64,000 nucleotides of DNA from Planctomycetota bacterium (GCA_024229395.1 JAAESM010000027.1:1-64000); one strand, 5' to 3'; positions 38,030-48,377 are shown, counted from the first letter of the stretch. The notes: generated from the letters alone by a model not told the origin. Numbers and translations: made by a program.

Positions 38030-38944
38030 GTGAGCCAACCCACCACTTCCAATCCCGGCGCTGCGCGCTGGTCCGCCTTCGTGGAGCTCGGCAAGTTGCG
38101 CTTGTCGTCGCTCGCGATCTTGGCGGTTTTGGCCGGCCTGTTGCTGGGCGCGCCGAATCTTCCCACCCTGCCTTCCTGGTGGGTGATCGCGGGGTCGTTA
38201 TTGGGTACTGCCATGGTCGCCGTCGGCGGCAACGCCATGAACATGTGGCTGGAGCGCGACACCGACGTGCACATGGAGCGCACCGAAGGCCGGCCGATTC
38301 AATCAGGCCGCCTCAGTGCGGCCGACGTCTTCTGGTTCGGCATCTTGAATGCCATCGGTGGCGTGTTGGTGCTGGCTTTCACCACCAACCTGCCCGCCAC
38401 CTTGTTGTGCGCGCTGATCTTCATCTTGTATGTCGGTGTGTACACGCCGCTGAAGCGGCGCAACACCTTGAACACTTTGGTTGGTGCCATCCCAGGTGCG
38501 TTGCCGCCGGTGGTCGGTTACGCCGCCAGCGCAGGTTTTGTAGACATGCACGCCGGCGTGCTGTTCATGATCCTGTTCTTCTGGCAGATCCCGCACTTCC
38601 TCGCCATTGCGTGGCGCTACAAAGATCAATACCGCAACGCCGGCCTGATGATGTTACCGTCGGTCGAAGGCACCGGCCTGCACACCGGTAAGCATATGAT
38701 GACTTACGGTCTGTGCCTCGTTGGCGTGAGCATCCTGCCGGCGCTGCCCGCCTTCGGTTTCTACAGCCGTCATTACGTCTACTCGGCCGTGATCCTTGGC
38801 ATTGTTTTCCTTGCGGTGATCTTCGAAGCCGCCGTGTTGCGACGCCCTGCCGGTATGCGCCGTTGCTTCATCGTTTCCATCATCTACCTGCCACTGTTGT
38901 TCGTGGCCATGGTGACTGATCGCCTGACTCCTCATGTCGCTTAA
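38030..38944 (+). CDS. ctaB: Protoheme IX farnesyltransferase (heme O synthase)
   Basis: A 304-residue UbiA-superfamily membrane protein with about eight to nine helices, starting at GTG. It adds a farnesyl group to heme b to form heme O for heme-copper oxidases. The prenyl-diphosphate/Mg site is present as NMWLERDTDVHMERTEGRP, and the second Asp motif region as WRYKDQYRNAGLMMLPSV. Length is normal for CtaB/CyoE. It overlaps the SCO1 gene by 11 bases, a frequent pairing for oxidase assembly, implying that a cytochrome c oxidase is encoded elsewhere. The divergent PepSY gene lies upstream. Confidence 0.95.
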   Translation: MSQPTTSNPGAARWSAFVELGKLRLSSLAILAVLAGLLLGAPNLPTLPSWWVIAGSLLGTAMVAVGGNAMNMWLERDTDVHMERTEGRPIQSGRLSAADVFWFGILNAIGGVLVLAFTTNLPATLLCALIFILYVGVYTPLKRRNTLNTLVGAIPGALPPVVGYAASAGFVDMHAGVLFMILFFWQIPHFLAIAWRYKDQYRNAGLMMLPSVEGTGLHTGKHMMTYGLCLVGVSILPALPAFGFYSRHYVYSAVILGIVFLAVIFEAAVLRRPAGMRRCFIVSIIYLPLLFVAMVTDRLTPHVA

Positions 38945-39593
38945 ACCCAATTCGTCCTCCGAGAGCGGAGCTCTCATCATCAATGTCACGTTGGTGACTT
39001 TGCTTGTCTTGGTCTGCGCAACTTTGGCCGCGATCTACTTGCGCCCAGGTGGTGTCGACACCGGCCGTCCTGCAGGAGAGTTGCCACCGACCTTCTACAC
39101 CGCGCCGGATTTTGAACTCACTGATCAATCAGGCGAGGCCTTCACCAAGGAAGACTTGAAAGGGCGTATCTGGGTTTCGAACTTCATGTTCACATCTTGC
39201 CCGAGCGTCTGCCCAATGCTCACCGAGCGCATGAAGATCATCGCCGAACGCGTGGCCATTTGGAGTGATGTGCAGCTGCTGTCCTTCTCGGTCGATCCGG
39301 AAACCGATACCCCGGAAGTCCTGCGCAACTACGCCAAGGGTTATGAGATTGATCTCAATCAATGGTCCTTCCTGACCGGCGATTACAAGATCATGCAGGG
39401 CGCCATCGAAGAAGGCTTCAAGGTCAGCATGGGCGGCCCAATCGACCGCAAGGACCTCAACTCGGTCATGCACGGAACACGCTTCGTATTGGGCGATGCC
39501 GAAGGCAACATTCGTGGCTACTACGATGTGGAGACCGACGAAGGCGTGGACCTACTGGTGCACGAAATCAAGCTTCTTCGTCAAGCACAATAA
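38934..39593 (+). CDS. SCO1/SenC-type copper chaperone
   Basis: A 219-residue membrane-anchored thioredoxin-fold protein: one N-terminal helix (LVTLLVLVCATLAAIYL) and a periplasmic domain with the copper-binding pair C89-P-S-V-C93 (FTSCPSVCPMLTERM) and the conserved His180 in VMHGTRFVLGD. It delivers copper to the CuA site of cytochrome oxidase. Its start lies within the last codons of ctaB (11-base overlap), so the two are coupled. Its 3' end overlaps the convergent PEP synthase-like gene by 26 bases. Confidence 0.94.
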   Translation: MSLKPNSSSESGALIINVTLVTLLVLVCATLAAIYLRPGGVDTGRPAGELPPTFYTAPDFELTDQSGEAFTKEDLKGRIWVSNFMFTSCPSVCPMLTERMKIIAERVAIWSDVQLLSFSVDPETDTPEVLRNYAKGYEIDLNQWSFLTGDYKIMQGAIEEGFKVSMGGPIDRKDLNSVMHGTRFVLGDAEGNIRGYYDVETDEGVDLLVHEIKLLRQAQ

Positions 39594-42500
39594 CGTTCGG
39601 CTTCAGGATCACGCCATGCGCGGCCTTGCCGTCGAGCAACACGCTGATCGGTTCCTCGAGTTGCACATGGCGCACGCCATGATCGCCAACTTTATGCGAA
39701 TGTAAGGAACGCAACCATTCCATATCCAGGATGCCGTCACCGGTCTCAGGATTGATGGTGAAGTAGCCCACGCGGAAAGAGGTCATGTTGTGGAAGAAGT
39801 GCGAGCCCTCCGACGGCTTGACGTGGATATCCTCGAAGCCGGTCTCAACAACAACGCGTGCGCAGTTGATATCGGCCCATTCCACCGGCAGGCCTAGCCA
39901 TGGATCGGAGGAACCCCAACGGCCTGGCCCGACCAGCAGGTATTGCTCCCCGAACTTCTCTAGCTTGGCGTTGATCTTGGCGACGTCGCCGGCGGCATCG
40001 GTGGATTGCGCACGGTCGAAGCGATCGGGATCAATAAAGACCACATGCTTGATGTTGCGGATGAAGCCGTTGCCGAAGGCGCGATGACTTGCGCATAGGA
40101 TCTTGTCTTCTTCGAGCAGCTCGAAGTCGAGATCCACTTCAGTCTCAGCCACAGCCATCGGCCGGACTTGAAGCAGGCTTAGTTCGCGAATGTTGGGGTT
40201 GCTGTTATCAAGTTCGACCGCGAACTCGACTTCGATTGGACAACCCATGGCTGCGTTGCCAATCTCCAAGACTTGGTTGACCACTTCCGCCAGCGGGAAG
40301 GCATCGTGCTTGAGGATGTTGGCGAAGGTCACCAAGCGCGCGCCTTCACGCGAAACGCCGTCGGTGATGCGGCCATCGTTCGGCAACCAAGTCGAAGCCA
40401 CCGCAGCAAGCGTGCCATCTTCATCAGCGTCCGCGATCGGGTAACGGCATGGATGCAGGGGACCGCCGAGACTGGCGTCGGCTGGGAGTTCTTCTTCAGG
40501 CTCAGGATCACGGTCTGCACTGCTGCCCATAGGCAAGGCATAGAAATGACGCTGCGCATTCTCAAGGATGTCATCGACCGACGAGAAGTCCGGAATGCTC
40601 TGCGGATAACGCGGGCAGAAGCGCAGACCGCCTTCGCCGCCAACGACCATCGTTCCCAAGCCGAGGGCCACGGCGCAAACGCCATCTTCAGGACCACATT
40701 GACCATGCGGGTAGTAGTTGTGGGACCGCGCCACACCGGAGAAGCTCGGGTAATAGCGCTCGCCGCGTTGCTTGCCGACCAGCTGCTGAATGATCACCGC
40801 CATCTTCTCCTCTTCATGGCGATAAGCCGTAGCGCGCAAATAGGACCGCGCGCGGTCGGAGTAAGTCGATGCATAGATCGTCTTGATCGTGTCGCAGAGA
40901 TCAGCCAGCCGTTGGTCTTCCGTGCCGACATTACGAATCATCATGGTCTCGTAGATGCCGGCAAAGGGTTGGTGATGCGAGTCTTCCAACAAGCTGGAGG
41001 AACGCACTGCCAACGGTCCATCCATGACGCGCAACAGAGCGCGTAGGTCGGAGATTACGCTGGCTGGAAAACGTCCGGTAAGGAAACGCTTCAGTCGTTC
41101 CGGTTCATCCAATCCGCCACCCAAGGCCATGCGTTGCAGATGATTGCGGCGCATAAAGCGATCGAAGATATCGGTAGTCAGGACCACCGTTGGCGGAATC
41201 ACCACGCGTACGCTGACACGATCATTGGCAGGGCGGAAGTTCGCCAAAGTGGTGTTGGCAAAAGCCAAGCCGCGTGCCTTACCGCCCAAGGAACCTGTGC
41301 CGATGCGCGCGAAGTTGATCGTGCTATCGAAGGTGGTGCGATGGAAATCAACGATGGCGCCACGTTGTGCGCGTCGGCGCGAGCGGTGCAGATGCTGGAG
41401 CAAGAAGGCGCGGAGTTCCTCGGCACTGCCGAAGTCGCTGGCTTCTTTGGCGGCCAGGCGGTTGGCCAATCGAAACTCAGTGCGCGCACGCAGCCAAGTC
41501 GAGAACTCATTGCGCGTGGCATGGCCGACCAGAGCATCGGCGGAGACACGTTTGATCGCAGCTTCCATCTCGCGCACGGTGCGCGCTTGGGTCTCTACCG
41601 AATGGTCACCGCGGCGGAAGCGGAACGGTCCGAAGCCGAAGTTGTTGAGCAGGAAGTTACGCATTTCCAGGTGCAGCACTTGACTGCCCTTGCGCACGAA
41701 ACTGGAGTCCAACTTTTGCGCATCGTCGGAGAAATCCGCATTGGAAGATTGCAGCAGGATTGGCAAATGTGGCGCCGTTTCGCGCACCTTACCGACGAAC
41801 TCAAGCCCCGCCTTCATTGAAGGCTTGCGCCCTGGGACCGATGGCAGACCCACATCCGAGATGATGCCGAGCAGATGTTCGTGATGCTCTTCGAATTGAT
41901 CAATCGCACTGCGCAGGTCTCGCGCTAGCAGCACCTTCGGTCGCCCGCGTAGACGCAGCATCTTGTCGTATTGGTTGATGCCCTCAGACAATACACTGCG
42001 CGATTGCTCGAGGATTTCGGTGTAGAGCAGCGGCAGATACGACGACAAGAAGTTCAATGAATCCTCGACCAGGAGGATTGCACGCATGCCGACACGCTTA
42101 CAGTCATGCAGGCAGTTGGCACGGTCTTCGATCAGGGTCACAATCGCATTGAGGATGCGGCTGTCACCGGTCCACAGGAACACGCCATCGAAGATCGATT
42201 GGTTGCGGCCGCGCAACAACTCCTTGATGTGCGAGTTGTCATAACCGAGCAACACCACCGGCACCGCACCGGCATGCGCCTTGATCTCTTCAGCCAAGTC
42301 GACCGGATCCAAACCACTTACTTGTGGAGTAATGATCACCATCGAGTTTTCACGCGTGGTGGAGATGCGCTCGATGGCTTCGCCGGCATCCGATACGCGC
42401 AACATGGTGGGGGCGCTGTCATCGACCAATTCACCGGCGCCCTGGTTCAAGTTGGTGGTGCGACCATCCTCTTGCAGGATGAATGCGTCATACATACTCG

Positions 42501-42600
42501 AGACCAGGATGACCTCCTGGACGCGATAAGGCATCAAAGCCCGGAACCGTTTCAGGCGTGTATCGGGCTCGGTCAGTTGGAAGGGCGGGAAAAGAACCAC
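39568..42600 (-). CDS. PEP/pyruvate-binding ATP-grasp protein with N-terminal receiver-like domains
   Basis: A 1010-residue cytosolic protein. Residues 1 to about 340 look like one or two degenerate response-regulator receivers (ILVSSMYDAFILQED; LLGIISDVGLPSVPG; LPILLQSSNADFSDDAQKL). Residues about 420-840 are the nucleotide-binding part of PEP synthase/PPDK: GTGSLGGKARGLAFANT, GPLAVRSSSLLEDSHHQPFAG and LSLLQVRPMA. No phosphohistidine swivel domain (GGxTSHAAI) and no PEP-binding TIM barrel can be found, so it cannot perform the full PEP synthase reaction; the final 150 residues (HHV-free, PGRWGSSDPWLGLPVEWADI) are specific to this family. It may be a regulatory kinase-like enzyme. It sits between SCO1 and gdhA on the minus strand, 68 bases downstream of gdhA. 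Confidence 0.8.
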   Translation of the reverse strand: MVLFPPFQLTEPDTRLKRFRALMPYRVQEVILVSSMYDAFILQEDGRTTNLNQGAGELVDDSAPTMLRVSDAGEAIERISTTRENSMVIITPQVSGLDPVDLAEEIKAHAGAVPVVLLGYDNSHIKELLRGRNQSIFDGVFLWTGDSRILNAIVTLIEDRANCLHDCKRVGMRAILLVEDSLNFLSSYLPLLYTEILEQSRSVLSEGINQYDKMLRLRGRPKVLLARDLRSAIDQFEEHHEHLLGIISDVGLPSVPGRKPSMKAGLEFVGKVRETAPHLPILLQSSNADFSDDAQKLDSSFVRKGSQVLHLEMRNFLLNNFGFGPFRFRRGDHSVETQARTVREMEAAIKRVSADALVGHATRNEFSTWLRARTEFRLANRLAAKEASDFGSAEELRAFLLQHLHRSRRRAQRGAIVDFHRTTFDSTINFARIGTGSLGGKARGLAFANTTLANFRPANDRVSVRVVIPPTVVLTTDIFDRFMRRNHLQRMALGGGLDEPERLKRFLTGRFPASVISDLRALLRVMDGPLAVRSSSLLEDSHHQPFAGIYETMMIRNVGTEDQRLADLCDTIKTIYASTYSDRARSYLRATAYRHEEEKMAVIIQQLVGKQRGERYYPSFSGVARSHNYYPHGQCGPEDGVCAVALGLGTMVVGGEGGLRFCPRYPQSIPDFSSVDDILENAQRHFYALPMGSSADRDPEPEEELPADASLGGPLHPCRYPIADADEDGTLAAVASTWLPNDGRITDGVSREGARLVTFANILKHDAFPLAEVVNQVLEIGNAAMGCPIEVEFAVELDNSNPNIRELSLLQVRPMAVAETEVDLDFELLEEDKILCASHRAFGNGFIRNIKHVVFIDPDRFDRAQSTDAAGDVAKINAKLEKFGEQYLLVGPGRWGSSDPWLGLPVEWADINCARVVVETGFEDIHVKPSEGSHFFHNMTSFRVGYFTINPETGDGILDMEWLRSLHSHKVGDHGVRHVQLEEPISVLLDGKAAHGVILKPNVIVLDEEA

Positions 42601-42668
42601 CGACAGTCAGCGTACACCAACTGTCGGTCGTTTCCCGCTCAAAAGAGCGAATGAAAATTAATTGCTAC

Positions 42669-44036
<1,368 letters not shown>

Positions 44037-44103
44037 TCACCAAAAGGGACTTAGAGATTTTAGGTCTGCGCGGACATAATCAAGACCCCTGGCTCCACTT
44101 TTT

Positions 44104-44119
44104 CTTTGCGGCCGCAAAG
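44104..44119. promoter_or_regulatory. 16-bp perfect palindrome between gdhA and a lipoprotein gene
   Basis: CTTTGCGGCCGCAAAG is a perfect inverted repeat located 74 bases upstream of the gdhA start and 114 bases upstream of the lipoprotein start. No T-run follows it in either direction on the correct side for a terminator (the T-tract precedes it on the plus strand). Its place just upstream of the putative gdhA promoter makes it an operator candidate. Confidence 0.4.
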
Positions 44120-44232
44120 CCCCTAAAAACGGGAGATGTAGTCGATAGGCGGGAATTATTACGAAGTTGGGATATTTCCGTTTACGCTTCTCGCCGGGCT
44201 TTGGCGTTGACCCCATTTGCACAGTGGCTAGC

Positions 44233-44949
44233 ATGAAATTGATGACCATTCGCTTCGCCATCCCGTTGTTGCTTGCCCTCCTGGCAAGTTGCTCCTTCGG
44301 GCCGCAAATCTACGAGGTTCAAGTCGATGCACAGGCGACCGAACCTCAACCGGAAAGCCAAAGCTATGTGCTGGCGTCGGCGATGGAAGGCACTTCGACC
44401 AGCGATCTGCAGTTCCAGGAGTTCGCCAGCTATTTGAACCACGCCTTGCAGGACCAGGGTTATCGACCTGCCTTCAATAGGGCAGATGCCGACCTGGTCA
44501 TCAGCCTGGCATATGGCATTTCCGAGGCGATCGAGAAGAAGGAGTACTACAGGCAACCGATTTGGGAGACCAATGACGCCCCTTATGTCTACCGCGCGAT
44601 CCCTACTGGCTCGCGCCGCGACTGCCCAACATCGATCGGCTATTACCCGGCCCCTCGGCATCGGATCGTTGGCTACACCGAAGGCAGCCGCACTGTCATC
44701 GTCTTCGATCACACCATGCAAGTGTTTGCCATGACCAGCCGCCAGATTGGTTCTTCCATGATGTCCTTGGAACAGTGGAGTGTGGATTGCAAGGTAACTG
44801 ACGCGCGCGGCGATCTGCGCGTGACCTTGCCTGTCATGTTGGCCGGCGCCAGGATCTACTTCGGCAAGAGCTCCGGCCGCACCGTTATTTTCGAGTTGGA
44901 GGAGGACCACCCCGACGTTCTCCAATTGATGGGGGAGCCAAGCCCCTAA
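44233..44949 (+). CDS. DUF4136-like lipoprotein
   Basis: A 238-residue protein; ATG 44233 is chosen over an upstream start at 44167 because it gives a lipoprotein signal (FAIPLLLALLASCSFGPQ). The mature part resembles DUF4136 proteins: LQFQEFASYLNHALQDQGYRP followed by ADADLVISLAYGIS, a pattern of short lipoproteins that bind unknown partners. The end (YFGKSSGRTVIFELEEDHP) is less conserved. The next gene begins 15 bases after the stop. Function unknown. Confidence 0.7.
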   Translation: MKLMTIRFAIPLLLALLASCSFGPQIYEVQVDAQATEPQPESQSYVLASAMEGTSTSDLQFQEFASYLNHALQDQGYRPAFNRADADLVISLAYGISEAIEKKEYYRQPIWETNDAPYVYRAIPTGSRRDCPTSIGYYPAPRHRIVGYTEGSRTVIVFDHTMQVFAMTSRQIGSSMMSLEQWSVDCKVTDARGDLRVTLPVMLAGARIYFGKSSGRTVIFELEEDHPDVLQLMGEPSP

Positions 44950-44964
44950 ACCCAGGCGTTGCCC

Positions 44965-45351
44965 ATGACCGATCCCGGACCCTCCATCCGCAAACGAGTT
45001 TATTTGGTCATCCAAGGTGTGGCCGTTCTACTTTGGTGGGTGCTGCTGTTGAATATGCAATCGGTGCGCGATGCCTTCGCCCTCGATGGCACCCAGTTCA
45101 CCCTACTGCTGGCCTTCTTCCCCGCCGACGTCCTCTTTGTTGCAGGCGGCTCCTTATTATCCGCCTGGATGTGGCGCGCGCCGCAATGCCCACGTCTGTT
45201 GTGGCTGACTGCAGGCGCTCTGTGGTACGCGACGGCCTATGTACTTGCGCTACTTGTCACTGGAATCATGGAGCCCTTAGGGGCCATCATGATGTCGCTA
45301 GCGAGCATCGGCACGGCGTGGACTTTGATTCCTGCAAACCCGCATGAGTGA
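44965..45351 (+). CDS. Small four-helix membrane protein
   Basis: A 128-residue protein starting at ATG 44965 (a TTG two codons earlier is less likely). Four hydrophobic helices are visible: YLVIQGVAVLLWWVLLL, FTLLLAFFPADVLFVAGGSL, LLWLTAGALWYATAYVLALL and MEPLGAIMMSLASIGTAWTL. I do not recognise a named family. It overlaps the next gene by 8 bases, so the two probably act together or are at least co-translated. Confidence 0.75.
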   Translation: MTDPGPSIRKRVYLVIQGVAVLLWWVLLLNMQSVRDAFALDGTQFTLLLAFFPADVLFVAGGSLLSAWMWRAPQCPRLLWLTAGALWYATAYVLALLVTGIMEPLGAIMMSLASIGTAWTLIPANPHE

Positions 45352-45886
45352 GTTGTTCCAGCCATCGCGCTGTCGTTCCAACCGCCTGAATGTGGTCAAG
45401 ACTTTGCTCCAGTCGGCGATCATCTGGACGCTGCTGTTATGGCTTGGACCAAGCCTAATTCGCCAATTCGAGGCTGGAATCGGCGTTTCAGCATTTTCCT
45501 TCGCTGCGCAAGCCACAGTTGGATGGTGTATCTTCGCACTCGCCAGCCTGCTTGGCATTTGGTCAGGCTTGACCTTGGCGGTTTTGGGCAGGGGCACCCC
45601 GTTGCCCATGGATACCGCCAGCAAGTTGGTCATCCGCAGCCCCTTTCGATATGTGTGCAATCCGATGGCCGTTGCCGGGCTCAGCCAAGGTGCTGCAGTG
45701 GGGGTAATGTTCGGTTCGTGGGGCGTGCTGCTCTATGTGATTGCAGGCGCGCTGCTCTGGCATATCGCAATCCGACCTCTGGAGGAGAGAGACCTCCACC
45801 AGCGATTCGAATCCGCGTACGCGCTGTGTCAACAGCGCGTACCGTTGTGGATCCCGAGATTCTCAGAAGGTCAGACCGGACGGTAG
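45344..45886 (+). CDS. Isoprenylcysteine carboxyl methyltransferase/PEMT-like membrane protein
   Basis: A 180-residue membrane protein with four to five helices. The C-terminal half carries the family signature of ICMT/phospholipid methyltransferase-like proteins: LVIRSPFRYVCNPMAVAGLSQG, the usual R-NPMY-like SAM-binding segment, and RPLEERDLHQRFESAY followed by VPLWIPR. It should use S-adenosylmethionine to methylate a lipid or membrane substrate. The start overlaps the preceding small membrane gene, and its last 16 bases overlap the end of the convergent cyclic-nucleotide-binding gene. Confidence 0.82.
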   Translation: MSELFQPSRCRSNRLNVVKTLLQSAIIWTLLLWLGPSLIRQFEAGIGVSAFSFAAQATVGWCIFALASLLGIWSGLTLAVLGRGTPLPMDTASKLVIRSPFRYVCNPMAVAGLSQGAAVGVMFGSWGVLLYVIAGALLWHIAIRPLEERDLHQRFESAYALCQQRVPLWIPRFSEGQTGR

Positions 45887-46332
45887 ATGTCCATCAGCTG
45901 CATGCGCGTGGCCTGCAGACGATCGACCATGATGCCGGCGAAACGCTTCAGTAGCTCATAGCCCAATTCGGAATCGTTCTCGATCTTGCCATGCAGACAT
46001 GGCGTGTGGATCACGATGGCCTTCACTGGCTCCATGACACGAGCGTTGAACTTCCATTCCTCTCCTGGGAAGATCCAGGACCAACCGAAGACGTCGCCGG
46101 GGCCACGTGTCTGGATCACGTGGGCCTCCTGTTCTCCAGCTTGCATTTCTAGCGAAACCGTACCTTCAAGCAGGATGAAAAAGCGCACGGCGACTTCGTT
46201 TTGGCGGAAGATGACCTGACCTTCCTCGAAGCTGACGTCTTCACCGCAATCTGCAATGGTACGAATATCCTCTTCCGACATGCCCTTGAAGAAGGGGAGC
46301 TCCAGAAGGGTTTGTACATGTGATTCATTCAT
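45871..46332 (-). CDS. Cyclic-nucleotide-binding domain protein, divergent from hydrogenase operon
   Basis: A 153-residue protein consisting of a single cNMP-binding domain (FFKGMSEEDIRTIADCGED, GQVIFRQNEVAVRFFILLEG, GPGDVFGWSWIFPGEEW) with a C-terminal helix. There is no helix-turn-helix, so it is not a complete CRP/FNR regulator. ATG 46332 is used; the frame extends upstream without family similarity. It is divergent from hydB across 143 bases. As I recall, bacterial group 3b hydrogenase operons often contain such a stand-alone cNMP-binding protein, so a role in controlling or tuning the hydrogenase is a reasonable inference. Confidence 0.85.
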   Translation of the reverse strand: MNESHVQTLLELPFFKGMSEEDIRTIADCGEDVSFEEGQVIFRQNEVAVRFFILLEGTVSLEMQAGEQEAHVIQTRGPGDVFGWSWIFPGEEWKFNARVMEPVKAIVIHTPCLHGKIENDSELGYELLKRFAGIMVDRLQATRMQLMDIYRPV

Positions 46333-46475
46333 CACTTTTTGCCTAAATCTCGAGTTTAAAGACCGCCGCACGTGGTGGCGGCGACATAGGCAGTGTAGCA
46401 GGGAATTCGGCAAAAGAAGAAAAAACTACCAATAATTCGTTTGGCTGTGCGGGGCCTGTGTACACTCTAGGGACC
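46333..46475. promoter_or_regulatory. Divergent promoter region of the hydrogenase operon with inverted repeat
   Basis: The 143-base gap between the cNMP-binding gene and hydB has an inverted repeat with 6-bp arms (CGCCGC 46364-46369 and GCGGCG 46378-46383, 8-base loop) and an 8-bp palindrome GTGTACAC at 46458-46465 close to the hydB start. An A-rich tract (AAAAGAAGAAAAAA) lies between them. Promoter boxes cannot be placed with confidence, but both operons must start here. Confidence 0.45.
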
Positions 46476-47510
46476 ATGAGTATCAAGAAAGTGGGTTCGG
46501 CTGAGTTCAAGGGCTGGGTGCAGTCCTTGATCAAAAAACACACTGTTTACGGCGTTCAAGCCAAGGAGGATCGGTTCGCCTTCGATGTTCTAGACGCACC
46601 GGAAGACCTGCGTCTGGACTATGACGTGACCATCCTTCCACCGAAGAAATACATCCAGCCGCAAAAGGAAGTGTTGCTCACTTTCGATGAAAACGGCGTC
46701 TTCGAAAGCGTGATGAATGAGGAGTCTTTCCTCATCTTGGGCGTACATCCTTATGACATGGTTGCCATCTCTCAGATGGACAAAGTGTTCACGAAGGACA
46801 ATCGCGACGAGCACTACATGGCTTATCGCGAACGCGCCACCATCATCGTGTCGGATGTTCAAACGGCTTCCAAAGATGTCTTTGCCGGGTGCATGGGGAC
46901 AAGCACCGGGGAAGAGTGCAGCGGCCACGACGTATTGTTGACCTTGCTTGCTGATGGAAGTTCGTTACTAGAAGCGAAAACGGAAAAAGGAGAGGCGCTT
47001 CTGGATTTGATTCCTAATGCTGCCGAGCCTCATGAGGGGGATCTCGAGGCTCGGTCAGCGATCTGGGAATCCAACCGCAAGGAGTTGCGCAAGCATGAAC
47101 TGCATGTCGCTCCTTCGGATCTGCCTGAGTTGCTCGAGCGCAGTTACGACCACCCCGTCTGGAACGAGAAGTCCGAACTGTGTTACGCATGCGGCTCCTG
47201 CAACTTGGTTTGCCCCACTTGCTACTGCTTCAATGTCCAAGATGATTTCAACTGGGACTTGAAGTCCGGCACGCGTTCGCGTTGCTGGGATAGCTGCATG
47301 GTCTCCAGCTTCGCGAAAGTCGCCGGCGATCATGACTTCCGTCCCTTGGCCGCGGCGCGCTACCGCCACCGTTACTACCGCAAAGGCAAATACGTTCCCG
47401 ACATGATCGGCGAGATTGCTTGCGTCGGATGTGGCCGCTGTATCACCTCGTGTACCGCGAAAATCGCCAACCCTGCTGAAGTCTACAACTGTCTATTGGA
47501 GAAAGTCTGA
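46476..47510 (+). CDS. hydB: Group 3b [NiFe] hydrogenase (sulfhydrogenase) beta subunit, iron-sulfur protein
   Basis: A 344-residue cytosolic protein; ATG 46476 is preferred over GTG 46458, which overlaps a palindrome. The N-terminal two thirds (YDVTILPPKKYIQPQKEVLL, ILGVHPYDMVAISQMDKVF) and the C-terminal ferredoxin-like part with CYACGSCNLVCPTCYC, RCWDSC and CVGCGRCITSC match the beta subunit of Pyrococcus-type soluble hydrogenase I. It passes electrons between the gamma flavin subunit and the hydrogenase dimer through several [4Fe-4S] clusters. It is the first gene of the order beta-gamma-delta-alpha and overlaps hydG by one base. Confidence 0.92.
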   Translation: MSIKKVGSAEFKGWVQSLIKKHTVYGVQAKEDRFAFDVLDAPEDLRLDYDVTILPPKKYIQPQKEVLLTFDENGVFESVMNEESFLILGVHPYDMVAISQMDKVFTKDNRDEHYMAYRERATIIVSDVQTASKDVFAGCMGTSTGEECSGHDVLLTLLADGSSLLEAKTEKGEALLDLIPNAAEPHEGDLEARSAIWESNRKELRKHELHVAPSDLPELLERSYDHPVWNEKSELCYACGSCNLVCPTCYCFNVQDDFNWDLKSGTRSRCWDSCMVSSFAKVAGDHDFRPLAAARYRHRYYRKGKYVPDMIGEIACVGCGRCITSCTAKIANPAEVYNCLLEKV

Positions 47511-48376
47511 TGACCATCACCCAAGAAGTAAGCACCAAGGTCAAGGATATCTATCTTCCTGAGCCTGCAACGGTCTTGGACAGTCGCCTTCTGACCGAGG
47601 CAGAGATTTATCTCCGCTTCAAGTTCGACGACCCCAAGCCCCACGACTACAAACCAGGTCAGTTCTACTCGGTGACAATCCCAGGCATCGGTGAGGCACC
47701 CATCTCGATCTCCTCTTCGCTGACACGTTGCGAGGAGAACACTTTCGAGATGGTCGTACGCAAGGTCGGTAACGTGACCAACGCATTGCATAACCTGGTG
47801 TACGGCGACAAGGTCGGAATCCGTGGTCCTTTCGGTACCACTTTCCCGGTCGATACCGCGATGAAGGGCCGCGACTTGGTCTTCATCTGCGGTGGTATCG
47901 GCCTGGTACCGGTACGTTCGGCGATCCACCACGTGCTCGACAACCGTCAAGACTACGGCGACATCAGCATCCTGGTCGGGACACGAACCCCGGCTGATCG
48001 CCTGTTCGTCAGCGAGTGCGAGGAATGGTCCAAGCGCGACGACGTCAACTTCCTCGAGACCGTCGATGTCGCGATCGCACGCAAACCGATCTGGACTGGA
48101 CCAGTCGGCGTGATTACCACGCTGCTACCACGTCTGAATCTGGATCCTGCGAAGACCACGACCATCGTCTGTGGTCCTCCCATCATGTATCGCTTCGTGC
48201 TCATGGAGCTACGGAAGTTACAACTGCCTAACGATCAAATTTATCTCTCACTGGAACGTCGCATGAAGTGCGGCGTGGGCAAGTGCGGACACTGCCAGAT
48301 CAACGGCAAGTACGCATGCCAGGAGGGAGCGGTCTTCAAGTACAGCGACATCGAATCCACGCCGGAGGCGATCTGA
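47510..48376 (+). CDS. hydG: Group 3b [NiFe] hydrogenase gamma subunit, FAD/NAD(P)H-binding
   Basis: A 288-residue ferredoxin-NADP reductase-family protein. Visible are the FAD-binding part (HDYKPGQFYSVTIPGIGEAPISISS), the NAD(P) site (LVFICGGIGLVPVRSAIHHV and IVCGPPIMYRFVLMEL) and a C-terminal [2Fe-2S] motif (RMKCGVGKCGHCQI with a later Cys in YACQEG). It exchanges electrons with NAD(P)H; group 3b enzymes usually prefer NADP(H). The start codon overlaps the stop of hydB (TGATG), and hydD begins 1 base after its stop, so all subunits are tightly coupled. Confidence 0.94.
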   Translation: MTITQEVSTKVKDIYLPEPATVLDSRLLTEAEIYLRFKFDDPKPHDYKPGQFYSVTIPGIGEAPISISSSLTRCEENTFEMVVRKVGNVTNALHNLVYGDKVGIRGPFGTTFPVDTAMKGRDLVFICGGIGLVPVRSAIHHVLDNRQDYGDISILVGTRTPADRLFVSECEEWSKRDDVNFLETVDVAIARKPIWTGPVGVITTLLPRLNLDPAKTTTIVCGPPIMYRFVLMELRKLQLPNDQIYLSLERRMKCGVGKCGHCQINGKYACQEGAVFKYSDIESTPEAI

Positions 48377-48377
48377 C

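Noticed and set aside
37942-38283. N-terminal extension of the PepSY membrane protein into ctaB.
   Set aside because: The extension overlaps the start of ctaB on the opposite strand and has no similarity to PepSY proteins, whereas ATG 37941 gives the normal N-terminus.
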